Shown: positions 23,949-33,733, numbered from the stretch's first letter. The stretch: DNA of 64,000 bases from Bifidobacterium asteroides (GCF_003202755.1 NZ_QGLK01000004.1:186001-250000), one strand, 5' to 3'. Made by a program: numbers and translations. Notes: a model not told the origin generated them from the sequence alone.

Positions 23949-25610
23949 ATGTCCAAACCCTTGATGAAAACCATGCCCACAGGCCGATCACGACCGATGA
24001 CCATGGTAGAAAGTGACTGGCTTGCCAGAACTGTGCTGACCCTGGCTGCAGACGGTCCGGATGCCTTCATGATCGCGTGCCTGCTGGGCTCGGACCAGTC
24101 GACCGACCTTTGTCGAAATCTGATCGAGCTAAGGGCGCCGGACCAGTCAGATAGCGACGGCACTCATGATGCTGCTCGCACTAGACTAGACGAACGCTTT
24201 CTGAAGGGGACGGCTCGATGGGGACGACAAACGAGCCCTGAAGACCTAACTCGGTTCCACAAGATCAGCGACTCCTGGCGAAGACGCCTAACACCTTTGC
24301 TGGCCATGGACACTGACCAGGTGCGGACCATGATGACTGGTGGAGGTCGATTCTGGGTGATGACCCCTGGCGACCCCTGCTGGCCAGGCCAGGTGGGTGA
24401 CCTGGCACGTCGCTCTGATTGGGCCCCTCCCCTCTGCCTTTGGGGACAAGGCAATCCTGAAGCTTTGATTTGCTGTGACCATCCCTTGGCCGTAGTCGGA
24501 TCAAGGACATGCGACGAGTATGGCCGGTCCACCGCTCACCAGATAGCCAGACAGGCTGCTGGCAAAGGCCACCTGGTCGTCTCCGGCGGGGCCATGGGCA
24601 CGGATGCCGCCGCCCACTGGGGAGCCCTGGCTGCTGGTGGCGGACGCACGGTCGCAGTTTTTGCTGGAGGCTTGCTGCATATGGGTCCCAAACGCAACAG
24701 CCGTCTGTTTGAGAACATTGGGGCAGATGGCGGCGCACTGATCAGCGAGCTGCCGCCCGCCACCATCCCCGAGGCGCGTCGGTTCCTGCTGCGCAACCGG
24801 ATCATCGCCGCTCTAGCCTCCGAGATTGTAGTGGCACAGGCTCGACACCGGTCCGGCGCACTTAACACCGCCAACTGGGGCGTGGAATTGGGTCGCCGAG
24901 TACTGGCCGCTCCTGGCAGGATTGACCAGCCAGAAAACACCGGCTGCAACCGACTGATCCATGAGGGCAAGGCGGAGCTACTCCTGTCGGCATCCGACAT
25001 CCGAGACATCTGCCATCCGGCCCATGGACCTGCCCACCCTGACAAGTCTGTCCAACAAAGAACCGGCGTTTCAGTCAGCGCCACCGAAGATCATGAATAC
25101 CAAGCAAGTAGGCAGCCCACACAGCGCATACCGCCACTTGGCTCCGATCGTCCGACCCAGACCAGCCATGTCAGTCAACCACCCTCAACCACCCTCAAAC
25201 AATCTCGAACAGATAGAGACAGGCTTTCGGCCCGCTCCAAGGACAAAAAGGATTCTTCAACCCCGCCATCAAATCCAGCTATGGACCATGAATGCGGAAA
25301 AGCCAACGATGAGCGCCTAACCAAGGCAGAGACCACAGTGCTGGTGGCGATCCGCAACTGTCAGCGTCAGAATGATCCACCCATGACGGGACAGCTTCGC
25401 GCTCAGCTGGCCAATCAGGGACATGAGCTCTCCGTCAGGCAACTGACGCAGCTGCTGGGATCCCTAGAAATTCGTGGTCTGATCAGTCTGCAGGACGGAT
25501 GCGTGGTAGCTGAAGACCCGAAGAGTCAGGCCTTCCAGCGACAGCGATCCAAATCCACCACCCAACCGTCGGCACCAGCTGATTCGTCACTATGGGGAGG
25601 AATAAAGTGA
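23949..25610 (+). CDS. dprA: DNA-processing protein DprA with extended C-terminus
   Basis: Single-strand DNA-binding RecA loader of natural transformation. The Rossmann-like core spans residues about 175-345: VVGSRTCDEYGRSTAHQIAR, the VSGGAMGTDAAAHWGAL motif, RFLLRNRIIAALA and the end GRRVLAAPGRIDQPENTGCN. Residues 350-445 are a polar linker rich in Ser, Thr, Gln and Pro. A winged-helix domain follows (KAETTVLVAIRNCQ ... LRAQLANQGHELSVRQLTQ). The total of 553 residues is well above the usual 300-400, mainly because of the linker. The 3' end overlaps the opposite-strand MGMT-family gene by 85 bases. Confidence 0.9.
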   Translation: MSKPLMKTMPTGRSRPMTMVESDWLARTVLTLAADGPDAFMIACLLGSDQSTDLCRNLIELRAPDQSDSDGTHDAARTRLDERFLKGTARWGRQTSPEDLTRFHKISDSWRRRLTPLLAMDTDQVRTMMTGGGRFWVMTPGDPCWPGQVGDLARRSDWAPPLCLWGQGNPEALICCDHPLAVVGSRTCDEYGRSTAHQIARQAAGKGHLVVSGGAMGTDAAAHWGALAAGGGRTVAVFAGGLLHMGPKRNSRLFENIGADGGALISELPPATIPEARRFLLRNRIIAALASEIVVAQARHRSGALNTANWGVELGRRVLAAPGRIDQPENTGCNRLIHEGKAELLLSASDIRDICHPAHGPAHPDKSVQQRTGVSVSATEDHEYQASRQPTQRIPPLGSDRPTQTSHVSQPPSTTLKQSRTDRDRLSARSKDKKDSSTPPSNPAMDHECGKANDERLTKAETTVLVAIRNCQRQNDPPMTGQLRAQLANQGHELSVRQLTQLLGSLEIRGLISLQDGCVVAEDPKSQAFQRQRSKSTTQPSAPADSSLWGGIK

Positions 25611-25900
25611 ACACCCTCATCCTCCAGCAGCTGACGCTGACGCTCCGGACCACCAAAGGCGAATCCTGGCGCCAAAGAACCATCACGAAAGACCACGCGA
25701 TGACAGGGAATCACCCCGGGTTCGGGGTTGTCGTGAAGCGCATAACCTACGAACCTGGCATTGCGCGGGTGACCAGTCAGAGAGGCGACCTGACCATAGG
25801 TGGCCACCTTGCCGCGAGGAATCCGCCTGACGACCTGATAAACCTGCTGGGAGAAGGAAAGCTCAGTCATAAGACCCATTCTGCCCGCGTCAACAGACAT
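25526..25900 (-). CDS. MGMT-family DNA alkyl-repair protein
   Basis: Short protein of 124 residues built only from the C-terminal DNA-binding domain of O6-alkylguanine-DNA alkyltransferases. YQVVRRIPRGKVATYGQVA is the helix-turn-helix start, NARFVGYALHDNP holds the arginine finger, and PCHRVV carries the acceptor cysteine. Because the Cys is kept, it could transfer alkyl groups, unlike true ATL proteins where Trp or Ala replaces it; it lacks the N-terminal domain of Ada/Ogt. Starts at 25900, 25879 or 25870 are all possible. It overlaps the dprA end on the opposite strand. Confidence 0.85.
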   Translation of the reverse strand: MSVDAGRMGLMTELSFSQQVYQVVRRIPRGKVATYGQVASLTGHPRNARFVGYALHDNPEPGVIPCHRVVFRDGSLAPGFAFGGPERQRQLLEDEGVHFIPPHSDESAGADGWVVDLDRCRWKA

Positions 25901-25948
25901 AGACCGGATGGGGCGCCGCTATCAATAGGTCGTGACAGTATCGTTGTT

Positions 25949-27850
25949 ATGAATCCCCAGAAGGTCAGAAACCGCTATGATGCCGTCATCGTCGGAGCCG
26001 GAGCGGCCGGGTTGTCAACAGCTCTGGGCCTGTACAGAGCTTTAGAGAACAAAAATAGCAAGAGTGGCTTATCTCCAAAGGTCTTGGTCGTCTCTAAGCT
26101 TCAGCCCCTGCGCTCCCACACCGGCTCAGCAGAAGGCGGCATTGCGGCCAGTCTGGGCAACCAGGAAAAGGATGACTGGCATTGGCACTACTACGACACC
26201 GTCAAGGGCAGCGACTGGCTGGCTGACCAGGATGCCGTGCGGATTTTGGCCGAGCAGGCCCCGGGAATCATCGTTGAGTTGGAGCATGACGGAGTGGCCT
26301 TCTCAAGGACGGAAGATGGGCATATCGCCCAGCGGAAGTTCGGCGGCCATACCGCCGATTACGGCGGCCATCCAGTCAGGAGAGCAGCCTATGCAGCCGA
26401 TCGCATCGGCCACCAGATCCTGCACGCCCTTTGGCAACAGTGCCTGCGTCATGGAGTCGAGTTTGCAGAGGAATGGTATGTAACCGATCTGGTCGTTGAC
26501 CCACCTACCGATGATGAATCCGGCGGCCATGCCCGAGGATTGATAGTCCTAGACACCCACGTCGGCGAGTTGCAGGCCATCCAAGCTGACAATATCGTCC
26601 TATGCACGGGCGGGGCCGGTCGACTCTTCCATACGACTTCCAACTCCTGGGATCTGACCGGAGACGGCATGGCACTCGCCCTACAGGCTGGTCTGCAGCT
26701 GGAGGATGTGGAATTCATCCAATTCCATCCCACCGGCCTAGGCCACACTGGCATCCTGCTTTCAGAGGCCTCCCGCGCAGAAGGCGGCGTGCTCAGAAAC
26801 AGTCAGGGACGGGCTTTCATGCAGGACTACGCGCCAGGACATGGCGACCTGGCCGCCAGGGATGTGGTAAGCCGTTCCATCATGGCCGAGATTGATGCAG
26901 GCCGGGGAGTGGCCGATCCATCGGACCCGGCCGGGCCTCATGATTGCGTCTGGCTGGACCTGACCGGCATTGACAGCCAGCGCATGGCTACTCTGCTCCC
27001 CCAGGTCACCGAGACCATCCATCGATACGCCCACCTGGATCCCACTGTGGACATGGTTCCTGTCAAACCCACCGCCCACTACACCATGGGAGGCATTCCC
27101 ATCACCGATCGTGGCCGCGTCTATCGTTGGCAGGATGGCCGCCGCAGAGTCGTTGATGGGCTGTACGCCGCCGGGGAATGCTCCTGTGTCAGCGTTCACG
27201 GAGCAAACCGGCTAGGCGGCAACTCCCTGCTGGATGCCTGCCTCTTCGGGACCAGGACAGGACAGGCCATCGCCGCCGTCATGGCCAATGCCGGCAAGCC
27301 AAACGACATGGCCGATGCGTCTGCGCTCACACATGCACTGCAAAAGCGTCAGGCCTTCATGGACGAGTTACTTTCTGGCGCAAGTAAAACCGACCCCTCG
27401 GAACCAGCATTGGCTAACGACCTTGACGAAGCATCCGACCCCGATGACAGTGCCAGCCCAAACAACCCTTACGCACTGATGGGTCAACTGGGACGGCTGA
27501 TGGAGGAGGCCGTTGCCGTCCGATGCAATCAAAGCAGCATAGAAAAGGGTTTGCACGGCCTAGATCAACTGGATGCCGATGCCAAGCAGTTGCGTGCGCA
27601 CAGTGGCACAGCAGTGCTCAACCAGGAGGTGACCGCCATCATGGAGGTAGACAACCTGCTGATCCTGGCCCGAGCCGTGCTGAATGCCAGCCTAAAGCGT
27701 CAGGAATCTCGTGGCGCCCTGTACCGGAGCGATTATCCCCAACGCGATGACGAACGCTACTTAGCTCACACTATGATTGATGCCAAGGAAGTTGTCTCCT
27801 GGCAGCCTGTTCATATCGTCGACATGCCTCCCGAGGGCCGTAACTACTGA
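25949..27850 (+). CDS. sdhA: Succinate dehydrogenase/fumarate reductase flavoprotein subunit
   Basis: FAD-linked subunit of about 633 residues that interconverts succinate and fumarate. The dinucleotide fold YDAVIVGAGAAGLSTALGL, the FAD-linking His segment SHTGSAEGGIAASLGN, the substrate region QFHPTGLGHTGILLSEASRA, HYTMGGIPITDRG and the C-terminal HGANRLGGNSLLDACLFG are all typical. The ATG at 25949 is chosen because everything upstream in this frame lies antisense to the MGMT-family gene. The iron-sulfur subunit follows. No cytochrome b or membrane-anchor gene is adjacent. NadB is less likely given the iron-sulfur partner. Confidence 0.85.
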   Translation: MNPQKVRNRYDAVIVGAGAAGLSTALGLYRALENKNSKSGLSPKVLVVSKLQPLRSHTGSAEGGIAASLGNQEKDDWHWHYYDTVKGSDWLADQDAVRILAEQAPGIIVELEHDGVAFSRTEDGHIAQRKFGGHTADYGGHPVRRAAYAADRIGHQILHALWQQCLRHGVEFAEEWYVTDLVVDPPTDDESGGHARGLIVLDTHVGELQAIQADNIVLCTGGAGRLFHTTSNSWDLTGDGMALALQAGLQLEDVEFIQFHPTGLGHTGILLSEASRAEGGVLRNSQGRAFMQDYAPGHGDLAARDVVSRSIMAEIDAGRGVADPSDPAGPHDCVWLDLTGIDSQRMATLLPQVTETIHRYAHLDPTVDMVPVKPTAHYTMGGIPITDRGRVYRWQDGRRRVVDGLYAAGECSCVSVHGANRLGGNSLLDACLFGTRTGQAIAAVMANAGKPNDMADASALTHALQKRQAFMDELLSGASKTDPSEPALANDLDEASDPDDSASPNNPYALMGQLGRLMEEAVAVRCNQSSIEKGLHGLDQLDADAKQLRAHSGTAVLNQEVTAIMEVDNLLILARAVLNASLKRQESRGALYRSDYPQRDDERYLAHTMIDAKEVVSWQPVHIVDMPPEGRNY

Positions 27851-27979
27851 TGTATCCTGAGTCCAATCTGGTCAGACATGCACCTGTTCAAAACCTATCC
27901 CGGTCAGGCAGGGATTAGGATGGAGTCCGCACATATCAGTGGGCATCGGGCCACATCCCGAGCAAGGACAGGAGCAACC

Positions 27980-29191
27980 GTGACATCACAGTCCACCGTC
28001 TCAGTCGGGTCAAAGGCATCCGCATCGGACCGCGATCCCCGTCCGGTAACTTTCCGAATAGCCCGGTTCACTCCACGACCTCAATCAGAACGTCCAGTAC
28101 GAACCAACCCATTCGCCAAAAGTAATCCTTTCGCCACAACAGGCAGCCGAAGGGGTCGAGGCCGTCGTTGGACGCAGGAGTACACCATTCACATTGCCCC
28201 GCAGCGCACGGTCTTGGATGCTCTTCTACAAATCAAGCGAGAGGTGGATCCCACACTGAACTTCCGGTACTCCTGTGGACATGGCATGTGCGGATCGGAT
28301 GCCGTGCTCATCAATGGCCGTCCGGATCTGCTGTGCACAGCCACCATCGCCAACTGCTTGTCCGCCTCCGAGACCATGCCGAAGGCGTACGCAACACCCG
28401 GTATTGTTAATGGAAGTCCACAGGTTCAGCAGCCTCCTGCTTTCCGTCGCACCGGCACGGCGACCACCACAACGGCCACACCTTCGTCGGCATTACACTC
28501 AGATTCGGGCATAGACTCTAGAACCATAGGCCCTAAAGCCACAGATCCTTCTGGAGCCTCAGACCATACAGAAACCACAAACCATAAAGCCAGCACACAC
28601 CTTACAAAAACTTCAGACTCTAACAAATCTTCAGTGGTAGAGATCCGTCCCCTCCCGGGCTTCACCCCACTCAGAGACCTGATAGTGGACACCGACACCA
28701 TGTTTGAGCAGATTCGACGATTCAAGCCTTATCTGCTCCACGACGATTCCTTTGCCGAGAGCAACCACAATCGCTGTGAATCCGATCAGCAGCAAATGCA
28801 TGATTCTGCCCAGGACCCGTTAGCGAAGGCCACCAGTCAAGCAGCCCAGACTAAGGCAGCCAACGCAGAACCAGCGTCAGAATACCGGCAAACTCCCGAA
28901 GAGCTGGCCCGGTATGAACTGCTCAGCACTTGCATCGCCTGCGGACTCTGCCAGGGCGCCTGTCCAATTTATGCGGGTGGTGAGGCCTTCGCCGGCCCGG
29001 CAGCCATGATTGCAGCGGCTCGATTCATCAACGATTCCCGTGACAGCCATCGGCAGGAACGACTTGAAGCCATTGACCAAGTGGACGGAATCCAGGCGTG
29101 CCAGTCCATACGGGCCTGCACCCGACCCTGTCCCAGAGGCATCGACGTGGGTGAAGAGATGTGGAAGCTAGTCGAAGCCGTCAAGGAGTAG
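27980..29191 (+). CDS. sdhB: Succinate dehydrogenase/fumarate reductase iron-sulfur subunit
   Basis: Electron-transfer partner of the flavoprotein. The [2Fe-2S] loop reads SCGHGMCGSD; the third ligand position is Asp, a substitution also known in E. coli SdhB. The closing Cys is in PDLLCTATIANC. The C-terminal ferredoxin part has CIACGLCQGACP and the distal RACTRPCPRGIDVGEE. A low-complexity insert of about 80 residues (Thr/Ser/His/Lys-rich) sits between the two halves, and a further polar stretch precedes the second cluster. The GTG at 27980 has AGGAG five bases upstream and is preferred over the ATG at 27878. No anchor subunits are seen. Confidence 0.85.
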   Translation: MTSQSTVSVGSKASASDRDPRPVTFRIARFTPRPQSERPVRTNPFAKSNPFATTGSRRGRGRRWTQEYTIHIAPQRTVLDALLQIKREVDPTLNFRYSCGHGMCGSDAVLINGRPDLLCTATIANCLSASETMPKAYATPGIVNGSPQVQQPPAFRRTGTATTTTATPSSALHSDSGIDSRTIGPKATDPSGASDHTETTNHKASTHLTKTSDSNKSSVVEIRPLPGFTPLRDLIVDTDTMFEQIRRFKPYLLHDDSFAESNHNRCESDQQQMHDSAQDPLAKATSQAAQTKAANAEPASEYRQTPEELARYELLSTCIACGLCQGACPIYAGGEAFAGPAAMIAAARFINDSRDSHRQERLEAIDQVDGIQACQSIRACTRPCPRGIDVGEEMWKLVEAVKE

Positions 29192-29264
29192 TCAGACTCG
29201 TACGCACACAGGTCAGCATGAGCATTCGACAGGCTTGTGCCCTCTGGTCGTTACCATGGTTAGC

Positions 29265-29942
29265 ATGGATAAAACCTCGTACAACAACATCGCCAGAGGA
29301 TGGGAATTCGCCGAGGCAAGCGTTCTGAACGTCGAATCCGACAAGTTGCAGACCTTGCGAGACAAGGCTTCGGAGGCCGGATTCGCACAGTGTTCCCGGT
29401 CCCAAGGCGCCTTTCTGCAGTTTTTGGCTGGCCGGAACGCTCCGGCATCCATCATCCTGGTCGGCAACGGCTCCGTGGTCGAAGCCCTGCGCCTGATGAC
29501 GGGCCTGCATGGTCATGGCCAGTTCACCGCCGTCGACTCAACAGCCCAAGGCACTTCCTTGGTAAAAAAAATATTCGCGGGCATGGAGAAGGCCCACCCA
29601 GGCATGAGGCTACGAGCGGTCAACTCGGCTGCCAGAACCTACTTCCCCAGGCTCAACCCCAGCGACTACGACCTTATCGTCGTCTCAGGCAATGGGGACA
29701 ACTACCAACAGGTCATGGACCAGGCTCCGCGCCTACTCAAGGACCGAGGACAGCTGATTTTCACGGATGCCTTCAATCTGCTGGAGGACCCAGACAAGGG
29801 TGGCATACTCAACCCGGCCAACAGATCCGCCAAAACCACCACCTTACGGACCATCATAGAGGCCATAAGCAAAGACGATGCCTGGGAATCATGTCTGCTG
29901 CCCATCGGCACAGGTATGATCATGGCCACGCGCGCCCGCTGA
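29265..29942 (+). CDS. SAM-dependent O-methyltransferase-like protein
   Basis: Predicted Rossmann-fold methyltransferase of about 225 residues. The SAM-binding loop is SIILVGNGSVVEALRLMTG, followed by the acidic strand FTAVDSTAQG. Later strands are DLIVVSGNGDNYQQVMDQA and GQLIFTDAFNLLEDPDKGG. This is the layout of the O-methyltransferase family 3 seen in actinobacteria (Rv1220c-like); the substrate is unknown. The ATG at 29265 is preferred; in-frame ATGs at 29235 and 29256 would add up to ten residues. It converges on the LOG gene with 20 bases between the stops. Confidence 0.75.
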   Translation: MDKTSYNNIARGWEFAEASVLNVESDKLQTLRDKASEAGFAQCSRSQGAFLQFLAGRNAPASIILVGNGSVVEALRLMTGLHGHGQFTAVDSTAQGTSLVKKIFAGMEKAHPGMRLRAVNSAARTYFPRLNPSDYDLIVVSGNGDNYQQVMDQAPRLLKDRGQLIFTDAFNLLEDPDKGGILNPANRSAKTTTLRTIIEAISKDDAWESCLLPIGTGMIMATRAR

Positions 29943-29962
29943 CCACTGCTCGCCTTTTATTC

Positions 29963-30730
29963 TCAGCCACAATGGCGCAGGATGACTTCGACAGCCTCAT
30001 CAGGATCATCAGTGCGGATGACCAGATCGGGGTCCAGCTCAGAAATCATGCCCCGCTGCCTCACCGTGTCCGAAAACCAGTCAAAGAGCCCTTGCCAATA
30101 GGCCCTGTCGAAGAGGACAATGGGCATGCTGGGTGCCTTATGGGTTTGGACCAGGGTCAGCACTTCGAACATCTCGTCCAGGGTACCGAACCCACCGGGG
30201 CAGACGATGATGCCTGAGGAGTATTTCATGAACATCATCTTGCGTACGAAGAAGTAACGGAAAGTGATGCCCAGATTTACCCAGCGGTTGAGTCCCTGCT
30301 CCATGGGCAATTCGATGCCCAGACCGACGGACTTGCCCCCGACCTCAGCAGCGCCCTGGTTGGCCGCCTCCATGATACCAGGCCCTCCCCCGGTGATGAC
30401 CGCCATACCGGCCTTGGCCAGGTCGCCGCCCATCTTGCGCGCAGCAGCATAGGTGGGATCATCCCTGCCGGTCCGCGCTGAGCCAAAGATGGCGGCTGCC
30501 GGACCCAGCTCCGCCAGCGCACCGAACCCGTCAACGAACTCAGCCTGGATGCGTAGCACCCGCCAGGGGTCCATATGCAGCCAGTTCGTATCGCCGCCTG
30601 ATGAGAGCAGACCAGCGTTGGCATCCGCCTCGGGAATCATGGGCCCGCGCATGATGACCGGACCGCTGTGGTAGGTCCTGCCCAGGTCCGGGCCTTCATC
30701 GTCATTGTGATTGTCAACCATATCCGCCAT
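29963..30730 (-). CDS. LOG-family (TIGR00730) Rossmann-fold protein
   Basis: Probable nucleoside 5'-monophosphate phosphoribohydrolase of the LOG family, which releases the base from cytokinin-type or other purine monophosphates. The signatures GGGPGIMEAANQGA (about residue 115) and PGGFGTLDEMFE (about 180) are intact. The length of 255 residues, with an N-terminal extension of about 60, fits the type II actinobacterial group. The biological substrate in this lineage is not known. Confidence 0.85.
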   Translation of the reverse strand: MADMVDNHNDDEGPDLGRTYHSGPVIMRGPMIPEADANAGLLSSGGDTNWLHMDPWRVLRIQAEFVDGFGALAELGPAAAIFGSARTGRDDPTYAAARKMGGDLAKAGMAVITGGGPGIMEAANQGAAEVGGKSVGLGIELPMEQGLNRWVNLGITFRYFFVRKMMFMKYSSGIIVCPGGFGTLDEMFEVLTLVQTHKAPSMPIVLFDRAYWQGLFDWFSDTVRQRGMISELDPDLVIRTDDPDEAVEVILRHCG

Positions 30731-30965
30731 GTACGCATTCCTTCATCGGGCCCCGATCCGAAGGACCCGCTCGATTCTGTTCCGGCTCTCATGATAGCGG
30801 CCCCCGCCGCCCGGCTGACAGCAAGGTAGCCATCGGCACTCGACTATTCAAAATGCTGTCTGTCTAGGCAGAGCTCACACGGAATACGAACTATTGAGCC
30901 AAGTTTCTTGCTTCCTTGCTTTACGGTTCTGTTCGATAACTATCAAGGCAGATCTGAATATTTGG

Positions 30966-32357
30966 CTACATCTCAAACTTCATCTGCGCCGAACCAGTCA
31001 TATCAACTTTCTTCAGTGAAGCTGTTTGCGCGAATTGGCTCAATTCCATCTCGGCATGGGCATAGGGGAATGAGACCCGCAACTGGCAGGTTCCCCTTTT
31101 AGTTCTCACGCCGAAATGTGCGTACGATACGCCGCCTTCAGGCGGAACCTGGCGGTAATGGCGTGATGTCTGCAATACGGTGAGACATCCCGCATATTCT
31201 CCGTCAAGCCAGACTTGGATTGTCGGCCAACCTTTGTACTTACCTGTTTCAATGAATCCATGCAGCAATCTCACCCAGACCTCGTCACTGGTGGAGAATC
31301 GGTTAAACAGATCCTGATGCTTTGCCGCACCCGACACACCAACGGTCTGCCACTTATCTATACCCTCTACGATGCACTGACCATCGGGACGCTGATTGCA
31401 TGGGCGATGCACACCCCTTCCCTTGAAACGCCGGGACTGCCTAGGCTGCTTCAAAACCGTAGAAGCACTGGATGAAGAATCTGACGATTTGAAGATAGTA
31501 GTGAACCCTCTACCTAGTTCGCTCATATACCGGCGCATCCATTCAAAGCACTCCTGCGTCTGCGCGGCGTCAGACAATGCACGATGCTCCTCGTTCTCTG
31601 CGATGCCGAATCTGCGAATAAGATCCTGCAGCCGATGGTGCTTCTCCTGTGGAAACAAAGCTCGGCTCATTTGCAAGGTATCCATGCACACTGGGCCGGG
31701 CATGGTATACCCCATTCGTGCACTCTCAGCTTCGAAAAACCTCATATCGAAGCGCAGATTATGACCTACAACAGGGTCGTCGCCGACCCAGGACCAGAAC
31801 AAAGGCAACACATCGCCGATCTTCGGCTGACCCTCCAGCATGGCATCAGTAATGCCGGTCAATTCGACAATCCTGCTGTCCAAACTCCTGCCGGGATCGA
31901 CCAAGGTATCGAAACTGTCGACGATGCTCCGGCCGCGAACCTTCACTGCCCCGATCTCGATGATCTGATCCATCTGTGCACGCAGACCCGTCGTCTCGGT
32001 ATCAAGCGCCACATAATCCGCAGGCAAGCCGTCATCGTTGTCAGCAGGTTTCATATTACCGTTCAAAGGAACTAGCTCGTCAGCGGGCCGTTTTGCATGT
32101 TTTCCTCTCGGACCATGCCTTTTCTTAGCAGTTGGGCTTATATGCTCATTTCCGAGGTCTTGAGTCTTCTGTTTATGCGCCATCGCATACAGCACTACCA
32201 ACAGAATGATAACCGCAATAATGATTCCTGAGATCACCGGATGCATGATGATCACGCCAAGCACTGCAAGAATGACAATACCCAGCAACGTGCCCTTGTC
32301 ATTCTTCCTCTTCCTCACGATTGATAAGCTACACCCAGCCTGGAAACCCATCAACAT
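30966..32357 (-). CDS. Membrane-anchored DnaQ-like 3'-5' exonuclease with unknown C-terminal domain
   Basis: Protein of 463 residues in three parts. Residues about 20-65 contain two closely spaced hydrophobic helices. Residues about 112-275 are a DEDDh exonuclease: ALDTETTG (Exo I), NLRFDMRFFE (Exo II) and the Exo III His/Asp in HRALSDAAQTQ. The C-terminal 140 residues contain DEVWVRLLHGF and WLDGEYAGCLT segments that I do not recognise. DnaQ-type proofreading subunits are normally soluble, so the membrane segment is odd. The role is probably nucleic-acid trimming at the membrane rather than replication, but this is inference. Confidence 0.8.
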   Translation of the reverse strand: MLMGFQAGCSLSIVRKRKNDKGTLLGIVILAVLGVIIMHPVISGIIIAVIILLVVLYAMAHKQKTQDLGNEHISPTAKKRHGPRGKHAKRPADELVPLNGNMKPADNDDGLPADYVALDTETTGLRAQMDQIIEIGAVKVRGRSIVDSFDTLVDPGRSLDSRIVELTGITDAMLEGQPKIGDVLPLFWSWVGDDPVVGHNLRFDMRFFEAESARMGYTMPGPVCMDTLQMSRALFPQEKHHRLQDLIRRFGIAENEEHRALSDAAQTQECFEWMRRYMSELGRGFTTIFKSSDSSSSASTVLKQPRQSRRFKGRGVHRPCNQRPDGQCIVEGIDKWQTVGVSGAAKHQDLFNRFSTSDEVWVRLLHGFIETGKYKGWPTIQVWLDGEYAGCLTVLQTSRHYRQVPPEGGVSYAHFGVRTKRGTCQLRVSFPYAHAEMELSQFAQTASLKKVDMTGSAQMKFEM

Positions 32358-33262
32358 TATTCGGATTCCCTCTATCAGTGCGTGTAAACATCAGCGGACA
32401 CCTTTGCAGGGAACGAAGAGCATGACTCATGCAAGGTCCAGTGTGGATATATCGCTTTCTGCATAAGTTCGCTCACTTACAACATGCCATAATCAAGTAA
32501 CTCGGCAAGACGATACTGAACATCGACCGGCAGTAACTGATGCGTCGCTTATATGTCTTCGCTATGACTGCTGAAAACAAACTTACCTTTGAAACAAATT
32601 CTTGAACATTCCCATTGCTTTCCCAGTCCGCTATAACTTCTGCAGCAGAAGATGTGGGGGGGGGGGGGGGAAAATATATAATGCGGCGTGACTCTGCATC
32701 AAACCTTAAACATATTGAATACAGTACTTTTCGTATATTCTGACCCAGTAAGCAGCAAGCGCTCTGAAAACGGGCTTTATGGTAAATGCGCGTACTTACG
32801 GTAAAAAGCCCAGATAGGCTTGACCTTAATGTCACAGCAGACATATGAATCCTGCCACGCAAACACCTCTTTGATGAAAAAGACTCGATCTATCGTCTGA
32901 TGACTTTCCCATTCAAGCATCTGATCAACAACATCGTCTGCTCTTCAAATAACTGACAGATTGACAGCACATTGACTCTGCAAAAGTATAAGCACGAATC
33001 ACGCTTAAACTTTCGAGCAAGCGGACCCTATTCTGCAACTTATCAATCCAATCAAATACCTGTCCATAGGAGCTATGTACAAAAGCAACGCTAACGAATT
33101 GTTTCCAAACTTGGAGCCGTTTTCCACAGCATTCGATTAGCATCGTAAACCCGTCATCTCTGTGACCTACAGGGTGGGGGGCTGATATGAATGCCAACTT
33201 CAATCTCGATTAGGCCTGCATGATATTCTATTGCCGTTCACTGAAGACGAGAGGAAGCACAA
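32358..33262. other. Gene-poor AT-richer region with a G15 tract
   Basis: About 900 bases without a convincing gene. Two minus-strand frames (32473-32862 and 32925-33203) have no recognisable motifs and no good ribosome binding sites. The first reads through the G15 tract as a proline run. No RNA gene was recognised. Confidence 0.45.
32656..32670. repeat. Homopolymeric G15 tract
   Basis: Fifteen consecutive G bases on the plus strand, directly followed by AAAATATATAAT. Tracts of this length are slippage-prone. It is one of three long G/C homopolymer sites in the window, and the only one without a pairing partner. Confidence 0.9.
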
Positions 33263-33733
33263 ATGCGTAAGGGCATCGCGGCTACAGTTGCCGCAATAGT
33301 CATGTTGATGGGCTTGTCATCCTGCGGAGGAAATTCTTCAACAAGCTCGGATGCAGGAAAGCAAACGACCAGTTCACAAGGGGAGCCTAAGAAAACGAAC
33401 AAAGCTCCACAACCGGCCGATCTAACAGGGACATGGAAGCAGACAAACGGTTCCGATAAAGACCACTACCAGCAGGCAACGGTGACCGCTGATAGCATAG
33501 AAATCAATTGGGTGAGCCCCGACACCACCAGCCTATATTGGTCCGGCAGCTTCACCCCGCCCACCACCGCCGGCGGCTACTCTTGGACCAGCCAGGGAAA
33601 CAAGGACAAAATGTCGCAGAGCTTGCTCGCCTCACAGGACGACACCAAAGATTTCAAATATGAAAACGGTGAAATCACCTACAAGGCCAGCGCGATGGGC
33701 ACCACAACCACCGTTCACCTCAAGAAGCAGTAA
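33263..33733 (+). CDS. Putative lipoprotein of unknown function
   Basis: Small secreted lipoprotein of 156 residues. It has a basic start, a hydrophobic core and the lipobox GLSSC, with Cys21 as the likely lipidated residue. A Ser/Thr/Lys-rich linker leads to a compact domain of about 100 residues (TGTWKQTNGSDKDHYQQATV, SGSFTPPTTAGGYSW). The domain resembles small beta-rich lipoprotein folds, but I cannot name a family. GAGGAAG precedes the ATG at a good distance. A strong terminator follows. Confidence 0.75.
   Translation: MRKGIAATVAAIVMLMGLSSCGGNSSTSSDAGKQTTSSQGEPKKTNKAPQPADLTGTWKQTNGSDKDHYQQATVTADSIEINWVSPDTTSLYWSGSFTPPTTAGGYSWTSQGNKDKMSQSLLASQDDTKDFKYENGEITYKASAMGTTTTVHLKKQ

Noticed and set aside
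28275-28320. Missing third Cys in the SdhB [2Fe-2S] loop as a sign of inactivation
   Set aside because: Asp at this position is known in functional SdhB proteins such as that of E. coli.
32473-32862. 129-codon minus-strand frame crossing the G15 tract
   Set aside because: It reads the tract as a proline run, has no recognisable motif and lacks a ribosome binding site. Treated as non-coding.
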